A program made the translations under genes and the position numbers. This document shows positions 1 to 10,833 of a stretch of 64,000 nt of DNA, piece by piece. Under the pieces are notes generated by a model. It saw only the letters and a program-made list of their open reading frames with translations, was not told where the DNA came from and searched no databases. Each line of letters begins with the position of its first letter. The stretch's first letter is position 1. Location: assembly GCF_030814435.1 (NCBI RefSeq), contig NZ_JAUSUW010000006.1:62001-126000 (forward strand), read 5' to 3'. Source of the stretch: Peteryoungia aggregata LMG 23059 (GTDB lineage Bacteria; Pseudomonadota; Alphaproteobacteria; Rhizobiales; Rhizobiaceae).

Positions 1-1
1 T

Positions 2-1063
2 CAGATCGGAACGACCGGTGTGATTTCGCCATCGCGCGCCGATTATGGTTCGCTGACCACGCCCGACCCGCTCGCCCTGCACACGCTTCTCGGAGAACTG
101 GCGGACGAGGGTGTCACCCATGCCGCGATGGAAGCCTCGAGCCATGGCCTCGACCAGAGCCGCCTTGATGGTGTCGTTTTGTCGGCAGCGGGTTTCACCA
201 ATCTCGGCCGTGACCACATGGACTACCATCCGACGATGGAAGACTACATGGCGGCAAAGATGCGCCTTTTCGACACGCTGCTGCCCAAGGGCGCACCGGC
301 CGTGATCTTCGCCGACGATGCCTGGTCTGACGCGGCGATCCGGGCGGCCAAGGCCGCCGGGCACGATGTGCGTACGGTTGGCCGCAAGGGTGATTTTCTG
401 AGCCTCAAGCGTGTCGAACACTTCCGCCACAAGCAGGTGGCCGAAGTGCATCACGCGGGCGAAATCTATGAGGTGCATATTCCGCTGGCGGGCGACTTCC
501 AGATCGCCAATGCCCTTGTTTCGGCCGGTCTTGCGATCTCAACCGGTGTTGCGCCCGCTGTCGCGCTGAAGGCGCTGGAGCATCTCAAGGGCGCTTCGGG
601 TCGGCTGGAGCTGGTCGGCCAGACCAAGGCTGGCGCGCTCGCCTATGTCGACTATGCCCACAAGCCTGAAGCGCTGGAAAACGTGCTGAACTCTGTGCGG
701 CCCTTTACGACGGGCCGTGTCATCGTTGTCTTCGGTTGTGGCGGTGATCGCGACAAGGGCAAGCGGCCGATCATGGGCGAGATCGCATCTCGGCTCGCCG
801 ATATCGTTGTTGTAACCGACGACAATCCGCGCTCGGAGGTTCCGGCCATCATCCGCTCCGAGATCATGATGGCGACCCCGAAAGGGATCGAAATCGGTGA
901 CCGGGTACAGGCCATCCGTGCCGCCGCTGCCATGCTGTCCACCGGAGACACGCTGATCGTGGCGGGCAAGGGGCATGAGGAAGGACAGACAGTCGGAACC
1001 GAGACGCATCCGTTCTCGGACCACCAGGAAGTCCGGAAAGCCTTGGAGGAGTTCGACCGTTGA
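2..1063 (+). CDS. murE: MurE, UDP-MurNAc-tripeptide synthetase (5' truncated by window edge)
   Basis: Cytoplasmic Mur ligase that adds meso-diaminopimelate to UDP-MurNAc-L-Ala-D-Glu in peptidoglycan precursor synthesis. The frame is open from base 2, so the N-terminus lies before the window. The 353 visible residues begin at the nucleotide-binding region (QIGTTGVIS) and include the ligase central domain and the C-terminal domain. The DNPRSE motif near base 830 is the DNPR signature associated with meso-DAP specificity in this family. Roughly 130-140 N-terminal residues, including the P-loop, should be missing compared with full-length MurE. The stop overlaps the murF start by 4 bp, which indicates translational coupling in the division/cell wall operon. 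Confidence 0.96.
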   Translation, partial: QIGTTGVISPSRADYGSLTTPDPLALHTLLGELADEGVTHAAMEASSHGLDQSRLDGVVLSAAGFTNLGRDHMDYHPTMEDYMAAKMRLFDTLLPKGAPAVIFADDAWSDAAIRAAKAAGHDVRTVGRKGDFLSLKRVEHFRHKQVAEVHHAGEIYEVHIPLAGDFQIANALVSAGLAISTGVAPAVALKALEHLKGASGRLELVGQTKAGALAYVDYAHKPEALENVLNSVRPFTTGRVIVVFGCGGDRDKGKRPIMGEIASRLADIVVVTDDNPRSEVPAIIRSEIMMATPKGIEIGDRVQAIRAAAAMLSTGDTLIVAGKGHEEGQTVGTETHPFSDHQEVRKALEEFDR

Positions 1064-2493
1064 CCCTGCTCTGGACCGCGCGTGAAATGGTCGCCGCCAT
1101 GGGTGGCCGTCCCTTCGGCAACCTGCCTGAGGGGGTTACCGGCATTTCGATCGACAGCCGGTCTATCTCGCCAGGCGAAGCCTTTTTCGCCATCAAAGGC
1201 GACCGTGTCGACGGCCACGACTATGCCAGCATCGCAATCGCCAATGGGGCGTCATTGCTCGTTGTCAGCGAAGCGAAGCTGCCGGCGCTCGGCCGTCTGA
1301 CGGTGCCGATGATTGTCGTCGACGACGTGCTTATGGGCCTGCAGAAACTCGGCGTGGCCGCGCGGGACCGCACACCGGCGACCGTCATTGCGGTGACCGG
1401 CTCCGTCGGCAAGACGACCACCAAGGAAATGCTGCGTGTGACGCTGGCGCCTTCGGGCAAGGTGCATGCCTCGGTCGCGTCCTTCAACAATCACTGGGGT
1501 GTGCCGCTGACGCTGGCGCGCATGCCGATCGACACGCGCTACGGTGTCTTCGAACTCGGGATGAACCATCCGGGTGAGATCGGCCCGCTGGCGCGCATGG
1601 TGCGACCGGATGTGGCCATCATCACGACGGTTGCGCCCGCCCATCTCGGGAATTTCTCCGATGTCGCCGAAATCGCCGATGCCAAGGCGGAGATATTCGA
1701 AGGCATCGTCAATGGCGGGGACGCGATCCTCAACCGCGACAATCCCTATTACGAACGCCTTGAACAGGCGGCGCTTGCTCAGGGCGTGGAGAACATCCAC
1801 AGCTTCGGCCAGCATGCCAAGGCGGAGTTCAGGCTCGCCGAGTTCGATGGCGCCGCCGAATTGTCCACCATCTGGGTCTCCTTCGGCGGCGAGACGCGTG
1901 AAGTGACGATCGGGGCTCCCGGACGGCATCTGGCGGAAAACGCCATGGCGGTTCTGGCAGCGGTCTCGCTGGTCGGGGCGGATGTTGACGCTGCCGTCGA
2001 GGCACTTGCCAATCTCGCGCCGGTCAAGGGGCGTGGTCAGCGCCATAGGCTGAAGACGCCTGATGGCGTCATGATGTTGATCGACGAAAGCTACAATGCC
2101 AATCCGGCATCGATGCGCGCAGCGATCGCGGTGCTCGCGTCCTCACAGCCGACAGGCGAGGGGCGACGGATTGCCGTGCTCGGCGACATGCTGGAGATGG
2201 GCGAATTTGCCCCCAGCGTTCATGCCGAGCTTGCGGGACCTCTGCTTGCGGCCGGGATCGAACATGTCTGGCTTGCAGGCCCTGAAATGGTGGCGCTGCG
2301 CGACGGCCTGCCGGAAACGGTTCACGTCGTCTATCTCGAGACCACGGAGGAACTCGCGAATTTCGTCACCGCCGAAGTCCGCGCTGGTGATGTCGTGATG
2401 GTCAAATCTTCTCTCGGCATCGGTTTCGGCAAGATCGTTTCGGCTCTGCTTGACAAGTATCCGGCATTCACCGACACGAAGCGCCACTTTTAA
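1060..2493 (+). CDS. murF: MurF, UDP-MurNAc-tripeptide:D-Ala-D-Ala ligase
   Basis: Adds the D-Ala-D-Ala dipeptide to UDP-MurNAc-tripeptide in the cytoplasm, completing the pentapeptide. The product has 477 residues, normal for MurF. The P-loop TGSVGKTT lies near residues 113-120, the central ligase motif [12 protein letters not shown] follows, and [10 protein letters not shown] marks the C-terminal part. The start is a TTG overlapping the murE stop by 4 bp. It has a strong GGAGGA ribosome binding site at 1045-1050, and no ATG/GTG in frame fits better. The gene is in the murE-F-mraY-murD run, so the assignment is secure; only the exact start is slightly open. Confidence 0.97.
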   Translation: MTLLWTAREMVAAMGGRPFGNLPEGVTGISIDSRSISPGEAFFAIKGDRVDGHDYASIAIANGASLLVVSEAKLPALGRLTVPMIVVDDVLMGLQKLGVAARDRTPATVIAVTGSVGKTTTKEMLRVTLAPSGKVHASVASFNNHWGVPLTLARMPIDTRYGVFELGMNHPGEIGPLARMVRPDVAIITTVAPAHLGNFSDVAEIADAKAEIFEGIVNGGDAILNRDNPYYERLEQAALAQGVENIHSFGQHAKAEFRLAEFDGAAELSTIWVSFGGETREVTIGAPGRHLAENAMAVLAAVSLVGADVDAAVEALANLAPVKGRGQRHRLKTPDGVMMLIDESYNANPASMRAAIAVLASSQPTGEGRRIAVLGDMLEMGEFAPSVHAELAGPLLAAGIEHVWLAGPEMVALRDGLPETVHVVYLETTEELANFVTAEVRAGDVVMVKSSLGIGFGKIVSALLDKYPAFTDTKRHF

Positions 2494-2517
2494 TCCGGGC
2501 TTTTTGAAAGGGCTCCC

Positions 2518-3618
2518 ATGCTGATCTGGCTTGTGGAACTGGCGGACAACCTTCAGTTTTTCAATCTCTTCCGTTACATCACCTTCCGGACCGGGGCGGC
2601 TCTCTTCACCTCGGCGCTGGTGGTCTTCCTCTTCGGGCCAGCGATCATCGCGTCGCTGCGGGTACGCCAGGGCAAGGGGCAACCGATCCGGGCTGACGGA
2701 CCGCAGACCCATTTCAAGAAGGCCGGTACGCCGACCATGGGCGGTCTGATGATCCTGGCGGGCATCGTCGTGTCGTCCCTGCTCTGGGCGGATCTCTCCA
2801 ATGTCTACGTGGTGGCGACGCTGCTCGTGACGCTCGGCTTCGGTGCCATCGGCTTCTATGACGATTATCTCAAGGTGACGAAGCAGACGGACAAGGGCTT
2901 TTCCGGCAAGGCGCGTCTCGGCATCGAATTCCTGATCGCGGGTATCGCGGTCTATTTCATGATGTCGACGGCGCTGAGTTCCGGTCCGCAGGGCTCGACC
3001 TTCGGCTCCTCGATTGCCTTCCCCTTCTTCAAGGATTTCCTGATCGATCTCGGGATCTTCTTCGTCCTCTTCGGTGGTTTCGTCATCGTCGGTGCCGGCA
3101 ATGCCGTCAATTTGACCGACGGCCTCGACGGCCTCGCCATTGTGCCCGTGATGATTGCGGCTGCCTCCTTCGGCGTCATTGCCTATCTCACCGGCAATGC
3201 GGTCTTCGCCAACTATCTGCAAATCAACTTCGTACCGGGCACGGGGGAACTCGCGGTGGTGCTGGGCGCAGTCATTGGTGCCGGCCTCGGCTTCCTCTGG
3301 TTCAATGCGCCGCCGGCGGCGATCTTCATGGGCGATACCGGGTCGCTCGCTCTCGGTGGACTGATAGGCTCCGTCGCCGTTGCCACCAAGCATGAGATCG
3401 TCATGGCGATCATCGGCGGCCTCTTCGTCATGGAGACGCTGTCGGTCATCATCCAGGTCGGATATTTCAAGCTGACCGGCAAGCGCGTCTTCCTGATGGC
3501 GCCGATCCACCACCATTTCGAAAAGCTCGGCTGGACGGAGAGCCAGGTGGTCATCCGCTTCTGGATCATCGCGGTTGGTCTTGCCATGCTCGGCCTTTCC
3601 ACCCTGAAGCTGCGGTGA
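2518..3618 (+). CDS. mraY: MraY, phospho-MurNAc-pentapeptide translocase
   Basis: Integral membrane enzyme that transfers phospho-MurNAc-pentapeptide from UDP to undecaprenyl phosphate, forming lipid I. The 366-residue protein is largely hydrophobic with about ten predicted membrane segments. It carries the family motifs YDDYLK (residues 114-119), [10 protein letters not shown] (about 198-207), [12 protein letters not shown] and the C-terminal APIHHHFE. These Asp and His residues belong to the Mg2+/catalytic site in MraY. It lies 24 bp after murF and 7 bp before murD in the same operon. The length and motifs leave little doubt. Confidence 0.98.
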   Translation: MLIWLVELADNLQFFNLFRYITFRTGAALFTSALVVFLFGPAIIASLRVRQGKGQPIRADGPQTHFKKAGTPTMGGLMILAGIVVSSLLWADLSNVYVVATLLVTLGFGAIGFYDDYLKVTKQTDKGFSGKARLGIEFLIAGIAVYFMMSTALSSGPQGSTFGSSIAFPFFKDFLIDLGIFFVLFGGFVIVGAGNAVNLTDGLDGLAIVPVMIAAASFGVIAYLTGNAVFANYLQINFVPGTGELAVVLGAVIGAGLGFLWFNAPPAAIFMGDTGSLALGGLIGSVAVATKHEIVMAIIGGLFVMETLSVIIQVGYFKLTGKRVFLMAPIHHHFEKLGWTESQVVIRFWIIAVGLAMLGLSTLKLR

Positions 3619-3625
3619 GGCGGCG

Positions 3626-5035
3626 ATGATCCCGGCCACCACGTTCAAGGGCAAGACGGTCGCGCTGTTCGGGCTCGGCGGTTCAGGGCTTGCGACGGCC
3701 AAGGCGCTGCAGGCCGGAGGGGCTGTTGTCATTGCCTGGGACGACAATCCCGACAGCGTGGCGCGGGCGGCAGCCGAGGGCGTTCCGACCCGCGACCTGC
3801 GCGAGATCGACTGGGCCTCCGTTGCCTCGTTTGTGCTTTCGCCCGGTGTGCCGCTCACCCATCCGAAACCGCACTGGACGGTGGGGTTTGCGCGCGCCGC
3901 CGGTGTCGAGATCATCGGCGATGTCGAGATCTTCGTGCGCGAGCGCCGGGCGCATGCGCCGGACTGCCCGTTCATCGCGATTACCGGGACCAACGGCAAG
4001 TCGACGACCACGGCGCTGATTGCCCATATCCTTCAGGCAAGCGGTCGCGACACGCAGCTTGGCGGCAATATCGGGCGGGCGGTTCTGACGCTCGATCTGC
4101 CCCGGGATGGCCGGTTCTTCGTTGTCGAATGCTCGTCCTATCAGATCGATCTTGCGCCGACGCTCAATCCGACCGCTGGCATCCTGCTCAACCTGACACC
4201 CGATCATCTCGATCGCCACGGGACCATGCAGCACTACGCCGACGTGAAGGAGCGCCTTGTCGCCGGTGCGAAGGCCGCAATTGTCGGTACCGATGACAGC
4301 TACTGCGAACTGATCGGTGACCGGATCGAGCGGGCGGGCACGATGGTCATCCGCATCTCCAAGCGCCAGCCGCTGGCAAACGGGCTCTATGCGGAGGGCT
4401 CACGTATCATCAGGGCGCAGCAGGGCGCGACCTCGCTTCTGGTCGACCTTGATGGCATCCAGACCCTGCGCGGCAGCCACAATGCCCAGAATGCCTGTGC
4501 GGCGATCGCGGCGTGCCTGGCTGCCGGGGTTTCGGAAGAGGAGGTCCGCAAGGGGCTCCAGAGCTTTCCAGGCCTCAAGCACCGCATGCAGCCAGTCGGT
4601 CGGCGTCGCCAGGTCGTTTTCGTCAATGACAGCAAGGCGACCAATGCGGATGCGGCAGCTCCTGCGCTTTCCAGCTACGAGCGGATCTACTGGATTGCCG
4701 GCGGATTGCCGAAGGAAGGTGGTATCGCAAGCCTCGCACCACTCTTCCCGCGCATCGTGAAGGCTTATCTGATCGGCGAGGCTGCATCGGCCTTTGCCGC
4801 GCAACTGGGTGACCGCGTTCCCTATGAGATCTCGGACCACCTGGAGCGCGCGGTGGCGCATGCAGCAGCAGATGCCGAGCGAGATGGCGAAGCTTCGGCT
4901 GTGATGCTCTCACCGGCCTGCGCGAGCTTCGACCAGTACAAGAATTTCGAGGTTCGCGGTGATGCCTTCGTGGCACATGTATCGGACCTCGAAGGTGTGA
5001 CGATGCTGATCGACCTGCCGACAGGAGGCAAATGA
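3626..5035 (+). CDS. murD: MurD, UDP-MurNAc-L-Ala:D-Glu ligase
   Basis: Cytoplasmic ligase adding D-glutamate to UDP-MurNAc-L-alanine. The 469-residue product has an N-terminal nucleotide-binding fold (FGLGGSGLA, residues 15-23), the P-loop [10 protein letters not shown] (119-128), the [11 protein letters not shown] region of the central domain and [10 protein letters not shown] in the C-terminal domain. All are typical of MurD. The ATG lies 7 bp after the mraY stop, with purine-rich GAGGCGG just upstream. The following ftsW start is 1 bp beyond the stop. Confidence 0.97.
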   Translation: MIPATTFKGKTVALFGLGGSGLATAKALQAGGAVVIAWDDNPDSVARAAAEGVPTRDLREIDWASVASFVLSPGVPLTHPKPHWTVGFARAAGVEIIGDVEIFVRERRAHAPDCPFIAITGTNGKSTTTALIAHILQASGRDTQLGGNIGRAVLTLDLPRDGRFFVVECSSYQIDLAPTLNPTAGILLNLTPDHLDRHGTMQHYADVKERLVAGAKAAIVGTDDSYCELIGDRIERAGTMVIRISKRQPLANGLYAEGSRIIRAQQGATSLLVDLDGIQTLRGSHNAQNACAAIAACLAAGVSEEEVRKGLQSFPGLKHRMQPVGRRRQVVFVNDSKATNADAAAPALSSYERIYWIAGGLPKEGGIASLAPLFPRIVKAYLIGEAASAFAAQLGDRVPYEISDHLERAVAHAAADAERDGEASAVMLSPACASFDQYKNFEVRGDAFVAHVSDLEGVTMLIDLPTGGK

Positions 5036-5036
5036 G

Positions 5037-6191
5037 ATGGTAAGCCGCGTAGAGAGGGGGCCGGTCGCTGACTGGTTCTGGACGATCGACCGTCTGTTCC
5101 TGATCACCTTCGTTCTCCTGATGGGGATCGGGCTGATGCTCTCCTTCGCGGCCTCTCCGGCGGTTGCCGAACGCCTGGGGCTCGACAGCTTCCATTTCGT
5201 CAAGCGCCACGCGATCTTCATGATGCCGGCGCTTGTCGTGATGATCGGGCTGTCCTTCCTGTCGCCGCGTCAGGTGCGCCGCGTCGCCATGCTGATCCTG
5301 GCGACCTCGCTGATCATGATGGTGCTGGTGCTGTTCATCGGCCTCGAGGTGAAGGGTGGTCGTCGCTGGCTGTCGGTAGGGTCGATGTCGATCCAGCCGT
5401 CCGAATTCATGAAGCCAGCGTTCGTGGTGATCTGCGCCTGGCTGTTTGCCGAACATGCGCGCCAGCCGGAGATCCCGGGCAATCTCTTTGCCATCCTGCT
5501 TTTCGGCATTGCCGCCGCCCTACTGATTGCGCAGCCGGACCTCGGCCAGACCATCCTGATCGGCAGTGTCTGGGGTGCTATGTTCTTCATGGCCGGCATG
5601 CCATGGCTCTGGATCGTCGTGCTCGGTGTCCTGGGAAGTGTTGGCTTCTTCGGGGCCTATATGACATTGCCGCACGTGGCCGGGCGAATAGACCGGTTCC
5701 TCACCGGCGAAGGCGACACCTTCCAGGTTGATACGGCGCGTGAGGCCATCATCCGCGGCGACTGGTTCGGCCAGGGACCGGGCGAGGGGATCGTCAAGCG
5801 GATCATTCCCGACAGCCATACCGACTTCATCTTCTCGGTTGCTGCAGAAGAGTTCGGCATCGTCTTCTGCATGGTGCTGGTCGCGATCTTCGCCTTCCTT
5901 GTTCTTCGGGGCCTCAGCCATGCCTACAAGGAGCGCAACGATTTCAACCGTCTTGCCGTGTCCGGTCTCGTCTTGCTGCTCGGCATCCAGTCGATGATCA
6001 ATATCGGCGTCAATCTCGAACTCCTGCCGGCCAAGGGCATGACGCTTCCGCTCATTTCCTATGGTGGATCGTCGATGACGGCGATCTGCGTCACGGCTGG
6101 CTTCATCCTGGCGCTCACCCGCCGCCGTCCGGAAAAGCGCGCCCAGGAGCGCAGCCTCTTCCGCTCGGTTGCCGGCGTGCCTGCGGAGTAA
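5037..6191 (+). CDS. ftsW: FtsW, SEDS-family septal peptidoglycan polymerase
   Basis: Multi-spanning SEDS protein of the divisome. FtsW-type proteins polymerise glycan strands together with a class B penicillin-binding protein. The 384-residue product has about ten hydrophobic segments and family motifs such as GGRRWL, QPSEFMKPA and, near the C-terminus, PLISYGGSSM. The start ATG lies 1 bp after the murD stop, preceded by GGAGG at 5023-5027. Position between murD and murG is the standard place for ftsW rather than rodA. Confidence 0.97.
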   Translation: MVSRVERGPVADWFWTIDRLFLITFVLLMGIGLMLSFAASPAVAERLGLDSFHFVKRHAIFMMPALVVMIGLSFLSPRQVRRVAMLILATSLIMMVLVLFIGLEVKGGRRWLSVGSMSIQPSEFMKPAFVVICAWLFAEHARQPEIPGNLFAILLFGIAAALLIAQPDLGQTILIGSVWGAMFFMAGMPWLWIVVLGVLGSVGFFGAYMTLPHVAGRIDRFLTGEGDTFQVDTAREAIIRGDWFGQGPGEGIVKRIIPDSHTDFIFSVAAEEFGIVFCMVLVAIFAFLVLRGLSHAYKERNDFNRLAVSGLVLLLGIQSMINIGVNLELLPAKGMTLPLISYGGSSMTAICVTAGFILALTRRRPEKRAQERSLFRSVAGVPAE

Positions 6192-7319
6192 ATGCAGATG
6201 ACAAAGGGTATCGTGTTGCTTGCCGCCGGGGGGACCGGCGGACATCTTTTTCCGGCCGAGGCGCTGGCGCATGAACTGAAGGCGCGTGGCTATAGCGTGC
6301 ATCTGGTGACCGACAGACGCGCCGAACGTTATGCGGGGAGTTTTCCGGCCGATGAGATCCACACCGTCTCTTCGGCGACCATCGGCTCGAAGAACCCGGT
6401 GGCCGTCGTCAAGGCGTTCCTGTCGCTGTGGCGCGGCTATCGCGAGGCGCGGGCGCTGGTGTCGCGTCTGAAGCCGAAAGCCGTCATCGGATTCGGCGGC
6501 TATCCGACGGTGCCTCCGCTCTTTGCGGCAGCCGGTCTCGGGGTTCCCACGGCAGTGCATGAGCAGAATGCGGTCATGGGCCGCGCCAACATGCTTCTTG
6601 CCTCGCGGGTGCGTGCTATTGCCGGCGGCTTCCTGTCGCCCGGCGGTGAGCACAAGGCAAAGATGGTGCTAACCGGCAATCCGGTGCGGCCTGCGGTCAT
6701 CGCCGCCGCAGCTCAGCCCTATCTGCCATCCAGCGCGGGCGAACCGTTCAATCTCGTGGTTTTCGGCGGAAGCCAGGGCGCGCAGTTCTTCTCCGATGCG
6801 ATCCCCGGCGCGATCCGGCTGCTTCCGGACGCAGATCGCCAGCGGCTCGTTGTGACGCAGCAGGCGCGGCCGGAAGATCGGCAAAAGGTCATCGATTCCT
6901 ATGCCACGCTCGGCGTTCAAGCGGATGTCGCGCCCTTTTTCAATGATATGGCCGAGCGGCTTGCCGGCGCCCATCTGGTGATCTGCCGGTCCGGTGCCTC
7001 GACGGTTTCGGAGCTTGCGGTGATCGGGCGCCCGAGCGTGCTTGTGCCCTATCCCCATGCGCTTGACCATGATCAGGCCGCTAACGCGGCAGCGCTTGCG
7101 GCACAGGGCGGGGCGCAGGTCATCCCCCAGGCGGAGCTTTCAGCCGAGAGGATCGCCGATCTGCTTATCAAGGCAATGCAGGGGCCTGAACGGCTCGCCG
7201 CCATGGCGTCGGCCGCGAAAAGCACGGGCAAGCCCGATGCGGCCGGCTTGCTCGCCGACCTTGTAGAGGCTATTGCCGCCGGCAAGGGCATTGCCCAGTC
7301 GAAGGGAGCCACACAATGA
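6192..7319 (+). CDS. murG: MurG, lipid II synthase (GlcNAc transferase)
   Basis: Peripheral membrane glycosyltransferase (GT28) that transfers GlcNAc to lipid I to give lipid II. The 375-residue protein starts with the glycine-rich loop [12 protein letters not shown]. It also has [11 protein letters not shown], the FGGSQGAQ donor-site loop and the [11 protein letters not shown] motif. The ATG directly abuts the ftsW stop. An in-frame ATG two codons later (6198) is an equally possible start. It overlaps murC by 4 bp. Confidence 0.97.
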   Translation: MQMTKGIVLLAAGGTGGHLFPAEALAHELKARGYSVHLVTDRRAERYAGSFPADEIHTVSSATIGSKNPVAVVKAFLSLWRGYREARALVSRLKPKAVIGFGGYPTVPPLFAAAGLGVPTAVHEQNAVMGRANMLLASRVRAIAGGFLSPGGEHKAKMVLTGNPVRPAVIAAAAQPYLPSSAGEPFNLVVFGGSQGAQFFSDAIPGAIRLLPDADRQRLVVTQQARPEDRQKVIDSYATLGVQADVAPFFNDMAERLAGAHLVICRSGASTVSELAVIGRPSVLVPYPHALDHDQAANAAALAAQGGAQVIPQAELSAERIADLLIKAMQGPERLAAMASAAKSTGKPDAAGLLADLVEAIAAGKGIAQSKGATQ

Positions 7320-8728
7320 AAATGCCGAAATCCATTGGCCTCGTCCATTTCATCGGGATCGGCGGCATCGGGATGAGCGGGATCGCCGAGGTGCTGCACA
7401 ATCTCGGACACAGGGTGCAAGGGTCGGACCAGGCCGAGAGCGCCAACGTCCAGCGCCTGCGCGCCAAGGGCATCGAGGTCTTCGTCGGCCACAAGGCCGA
7501 GAACCTGGGTGAGGCCGAGGTCGTCGTGGTTTCGACCGCGATCAAGAAGAACAATCCCGAACTCGTCGCCGCCCGCGAAAAGCTGCTGCCGATCGTCCGG
7601 CGCGCCGAAATGCTGGCTGAGCTCATGCGCTTCCGCAATGCGATCGCCGTCGGCGGCACGCATGGCAAGACCACGACCACGTCGATGGTCGCAGCTCTCT
7701 TGGATGCCGGCGCCCTCGACCCGACCGTCATCAATGGCGGTATCATCAATGCCTATGGCACCAATGCTCGTATGGGTGAGGGCGAGTGGATGGTTGTCGA
7801 GGCTGATGAGTCCGACGGCACCTTCCTGAAGTTGCCGGCAGATGTGGCGATCGTCACCAATATCGACCCGGAACATCTCGACCATTACGGCACTTTCGAC
7901 AATGCACGTGCTGCGTTTCGCCAGTTCGTCGAGAATGTCCCGTTCTATGGCTTCGGCGTGATGTGCCTCGACCATCCGGAAGTGCAGGCGCTGGTTGGAC
8001 GCATCGAGGATCGCAAGGTCATCACGTACGGTGAGAACCCGCAGGCGGACGTGCGCTTCTCGAATGTGCGCCTCGATGGCACGCGCTCGATCTTCGACGT
8101 CGAGATCCGCCGTCGCCGCACCGGCCGGGTGTTCAACTTCAAGGATCTGGTCCTGCCGATGCCGGGCCGGCACAACATTTCCAATGCCTGCGCCGCAATT
8201 GCTGTCGCCAACCGGCTCGACATTCCGGAAGAGGCGATCCGCAAGGGGCTGGCCGGTTTCGGCGGTGTGAAGCGTCGCTTTACGCTGACGGGCACTTCAA
8301 ATGGTGTGCAGGTGTTCGACGACTACGGGCACCACCCGGTCGAGATCAAGGCTGTGCTTCGGGCCGCGCGCGAATCGTGCAAGGGGCGGATCATCGCCGT
8401 GCACCAGCCGCACCGCTTCAGCCGACTTGCAAGCCTGTTCGATGACTTTGCCAACTGCTTCAACGATGCCGACACGATCTTCCTGTCGCCGGTTTATGCA
8501 GCGGGCGAAGAGCCGATCGAGGGGATCGATTCGGAAACGCTGGTCTCGCGCATCAAATCGGGCGGTCATCGCGACGCGCGATACTTGGCCACGCCTGATC
8601 AACTGGCCGCTCTCGTCGCGGGCATTGCACAACCGGGTGATTTCGTGGTCCTGTTGGGGGCCGGCAACATCACCCAGTGGGCTGCTGCCCTGCCGGCGGA
8701 ACTAGATGCAATTTCGGGAAAGTCTTGA
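7316..8728 (+). CDS. murC: MurC, UDP-N-acetylmuramate:L-Ala ligase
   Basis: First Mur ligase, adding L-alanine to UDP-MurNAc in the cytoplasm. The 470-residue product has the N-terminal [12 protein letters not shown]ossmann loop, the P-loop [11 protein letters not shown] (about 114-124), EADESDGTF and [11 protein letters not shown] in the central domain. The C-terminal domain includes [10 protein letters not shown]. The ATG overlaps the murG stop (ATGA); a second in-frame ATG follows two codons later. AAGGGAG lies just upstream. murB begins immediately after the stop. Confidence 0.97.
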   Translation: MKMPKSIGLVHFIGIGGIGMSGIAEVLHNLGHRVQGSDQAESANVQRLRAKGIEVFVGHKAENLGEAEVVVVSTAIKKNNPELVAAREKLLPIVRRAEMLAELMRFRNAIAVGGTHGKTTTTSMVAALLDAGALDPTVINGGIINAYGTNARMGEGEWMVVEADESDGTFLKLPADVAIVTNIDPEHLDHYGTFDNARAAFRQFVENVPFYGFGVMCLDHPEVQALVGRIEDRKVITYGENPQADVRFSNVRLDGTRSIFDVEIRRRRTGRVFNFKDLVLPMPGRHNISNACAAIAVANRLDIPEEAIRKGLAGFGGVKRRFTLTGTSNGVQVFDDYGHHPVEIKAVLRAARESCKGRIIAVHQPHRFSRLASLFDDFANCFNDADTIFLSPVYAAGEEPIEGIDSETLVSRIKSGGHRDARYLATPDQLAALVAGIAQPGDFVVLLGAGNITQWAAALPAELDAISGKS

Positions 8729-9703
8729 ATGAAACAGGTGGATGGGGAAAAGCTTCTGGCGTCGCTCGGCCCTGGAGTTAACGATCTCAAGGGGCGGCTG
8801 ACGCCCGATGCGCCGATGGACAGGGTGACCTGGTTCCAGGCCGGCGGCCTCGCCGAACTGATGTTTCAGCCGCATGACGTCGAGGATCTGACTGCGTTCC
8901 TGAAGCTTCTGCCCGAAGAGGTGCCGCTAACAGTCGTCGGCGTTGGGTCGAACCTGCTCGTGCGTGACGGCGGGATCCCCGGCGTGGTGATCCGTCTGTC
9001 TGCCAAGGGTTTCGGCCAGGTGGAGCTTGCGGGCGAGAACCGCATCCGGGCCGGCGCAATCTGCCCCGACAAGCACATCGCCGCCATGGCGATGGACAAC
9101 AATATCGGCGGCTTCCACTTCTACTACGGCATTCCCGGTTCGATCGGTGGCGCGATCCGGATGAATGCGGGTGCCAATGGTGGGGAAACGGCCAGCCGGC
9201 TGATCGAAGTCGAGGCTGTCGACCGCAAGGGCAATGTTCACGTGCTGTCGAATGCCGAGATGGGCTACAGCTATCGCCATTCTGCTGCGCCCGAAGGCCT
9301 GATCTTCACCAGCGCGCTTTTTGAAGGCTATCCGGAAGAGAAGGCCAAGATCCGCGCGGATATGGATGCTGTTCGTCACCATCGCGAGACGGTGCAGCCG
9401 GTCAAGGAAAAGACCGGTGGCTCTACCTTCAAGAACCCCGAGGGACATTCGGCCTGGGAGCTGATCGACGAGGCCGGTTGCCGCGGTCTGATGATCGGTG
9501 GCGCGCAGATGTCGTCGTTGCATTGCAACTTCATGATCAATGTCGGGCATGCGACCGGCTATGATCTCGAATATCTCGGCGAGACCGTGCGCCAGCGGGT
9601 CTTCGAGACCTCCGGGATCAAGCTCGAATGGGAGATCAAGCGCCTCGGCATCTTCATGCCCGGTCGTGAAGTGAAGCCGTTTATGGGTGTTGTGCCGGCA
9701 TAA
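8729..9703 (+). CDS. murB: MurB, UDP-N-acetylenolpyruvoylglucosamine reductase
   Basis: FAD/NADPH-dependent reductase converting UDP-GlcNAc-enolpyruvate to UDP-MurNAc. The 324-residue protein has the FAD-binding stretch [12 protein letters not shown], then [18 protein letters not shown], and [14 protein letters not shown]. The last contains the Ser that acts as proton donor in the family. Its start abuts the murC stop. It is the last of the uninterrupted mur genes; a diguanylate cyclase gene follows after 70 bp. Confidence 0.97.
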   Translation: MKQVDGEKLLASLGPGVNDLKGRLTPDAPMDRVTWFQAGGLAELMFQPHDVEDLTAFLKLLPEEVPLTVVGVGSNLLVRDGGIPGVVIRLSAKGFGQVELAGENRIRAGAICPDKHIAAMAMDNNIGGFHFYYGIPGSIGGAIRMNAGANGGETASRLIEVEAVDRKGNVHVLSNAEMGYSYRHSAAPEGLIFTSALFEGYPEEKAKIRADMDAVRHHRETVQPVKEKTGGSTFKNPEGHSAWELIDEAGCRGLMIGGAQMSSLHCNFMINVGHATGYDLEYLGETVRQRVFETSGIKLEWEIKRLGIFMPGREVKPFMGVVPA

Positions 9704-9748
9704 GCCAGTCCGGCTTGTCCTACGAAGTTTTAACGTCGCTCAATTAGG

Positions 9749-9769
9749 CTCCCCGAAATGTTCGGGGAG
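9749..9769 (+). promoter_or_regulatory. Perfect hairpin covering the SD of the GGDEF gene
   Basis: A 9-bp perfect inverted repeat (arms 9749-9757 and 9761-9769, loop ATG) sits between murB and the diguanylate cyclase. The right arm contains the whole GGGGAG ribosome binding site, and the start codon follows 4 bases later at 9774. Only a short T run (TTTC) follows, so it is a weak candidate for an intrinsic terminator. SD masking is an inference from the geometry. Confidence 0.6.
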
Positions 9770-9773
9770 TTTC

Positions 9774-10628
9774 ATGTTAGATTTGGTGCATGTCTGGGTT
9801 ATTCGGCAGCTGACGCTGGGAGAGTTTGCGTCGCGGCAGGCGGTGCTCTCGAAGGCAGTCTTGATGGCGGCAAAGATTGCCGTCTTTGCCTATCTGCTCA
9901 ATATCCTTGGCCATCTTGTTCTCGTGGCTTTCGGGCTTCTGCCCTATCCCCTCCTTCCGGCGCTCGTGGTTGCGACGATGCTGACGCCGCCGGTGTCGTT
10001 CCTCGTGGCGGTTCTCGCTTATTCGGTCGTCGGCCTTGCAATTTATGACCTTGGCGTGTCGCGCCAACGCTTCGAAACCTTGAGCCGCACTGACATGCTG
10101 TCCGGCCTCATGAACCGCCGCGCCTTTCTCGACACGTTTGAGCAGGCGCGGGGCCCGGTCGCCCTGATCCTTCTCGATATCGATCGCTTCAAATCGATCA
10201 ATGACACACTCGGTCACAAAGCGGGTGACGATGTCATCACGCGCACAGCGAAATGCCTGACGGAGGCGCCTGGCGCCGGTGAGGTCATCGCCCGAATTGG
10301 CGGCGAGGAGTTTGCGGTCCTGCTGAGGGGCCAACAGACCGAGCGGGCGTTGCAGATTGCCGAGAGCATCCGGCAATCCGTGGAGAGCATGGGGCTCGCT
10401 GTCGGCGGGCGTCCGATTTCCGTGACGGTCTCTGCAGGTGTCTCTGAAGGTGTGGCGGAACGTGGCTTCAGTGAGCTGTTTTCGGGCGCAGACCGTGCCC
10501 TCTACCTCGCCAAGGCGAGTGGGCGGAATCGAATCGTGCATGCAAAGCAGCTCGTCGAAGCGTCCCTCGACGCTTCATTTCCTGACGACGCACAACGCGG
10601 GGCGGGGTTAGCCCGGCTCAGTGCCTGA
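9774..10628 (+). CDS. Membrane-anchored diguanylate cyclase (GGDEF) within the dcw cluster
   Basis: Predicted to make cyclic di-GMP from two GTP. The 284-residue protein has a hydrophobic N-terminal half with about two to three membrane segments (roughly 30-95). A GGDEF domain follows, with DMLSGLMNRR, LLDIDRFKSIND and the active-site GGEEF at residues 176-180. The usual RxxD inhibitory I-site is replaced by GAGE (167-170), so product inhibition may be absent. The ATG at 9774 has GGGGAG 4 bases upstream; earlier in-frame starts overlap murB and lack similarity to the paralogue. The paralogue is encoded at 24486-25331 and shares the N-terminal WVIRxxxLxEF pattern. The physiological role is unknown. 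Confidence 0.9.
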   Translation: MLDLVHVWVIRQLTLGEFASRQAVLSKAVLMAAKIAVFAYLLNILGHLVLVAFGLLPYPLLPALVVATMLTPPVSFLVAVLAYSVVGLAIYDLGVSRQRFETLSRTDMLSGLMNRRAFLDTFEQARGPVALILLDIDRFKSINDTLGHKAGDDVITRTAKCLTEAPGAGEVIARIGGEEFAVLLRGQQTERALQIAESIRQSVESMGLAVGGRPISVTVSAGVSEGVAERGFSELFSGADRALYLAKASGRNRIVHAKQLVEASLDASFPDDAQRGAGLARLSA

Positions 10629-10734
10629 CCGACGCGATTGCGTTATTCAGATATTTTTTCATAGTGTTCCCGTCGTTTCCTTAAGCATTAAATCACCGTT
10701 TGCAGGTGGTGGTTTTGCGGCGAGTTAACGAAAG

Positions 10735-10750
10735 TAAACGGTTCATTAAC
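10735..10750 (+). promoter_or_regulatory. Candidate CtrA-like box upstream of ddl
   Basis: TAAA, seven bases, then TTAAC matches the alphaproteobacterial CtrA consensus TTAA-N7-TTAAC at all but one position. It lies about 85-100 bp upstream of the ddl start in a 205-bp AT-richer gap that contains several further TTAA elements (10681, 10688, 10725, 10752). It could control the ddl-ftsQ-ftsA-ftsZ segment. This is pattern matching only. Confidence 0.35.
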
Positions 10751-10833
10751 CTTAATGTTGTTCAACTGACCTCACGAAGCCGGATCAGTCTTTGCGGCTG
10801 CCGGTCGGGTTTTTGGATTTTTGCGAGGCGTTT

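Noticed and set aside
2143..4011. 622-codon open frame antisense to murF-mraY-murD
   Set aside because: Charged His/Asp/Arg-rich translation typical of antisense to membrane proteins in GC-rich DNA.
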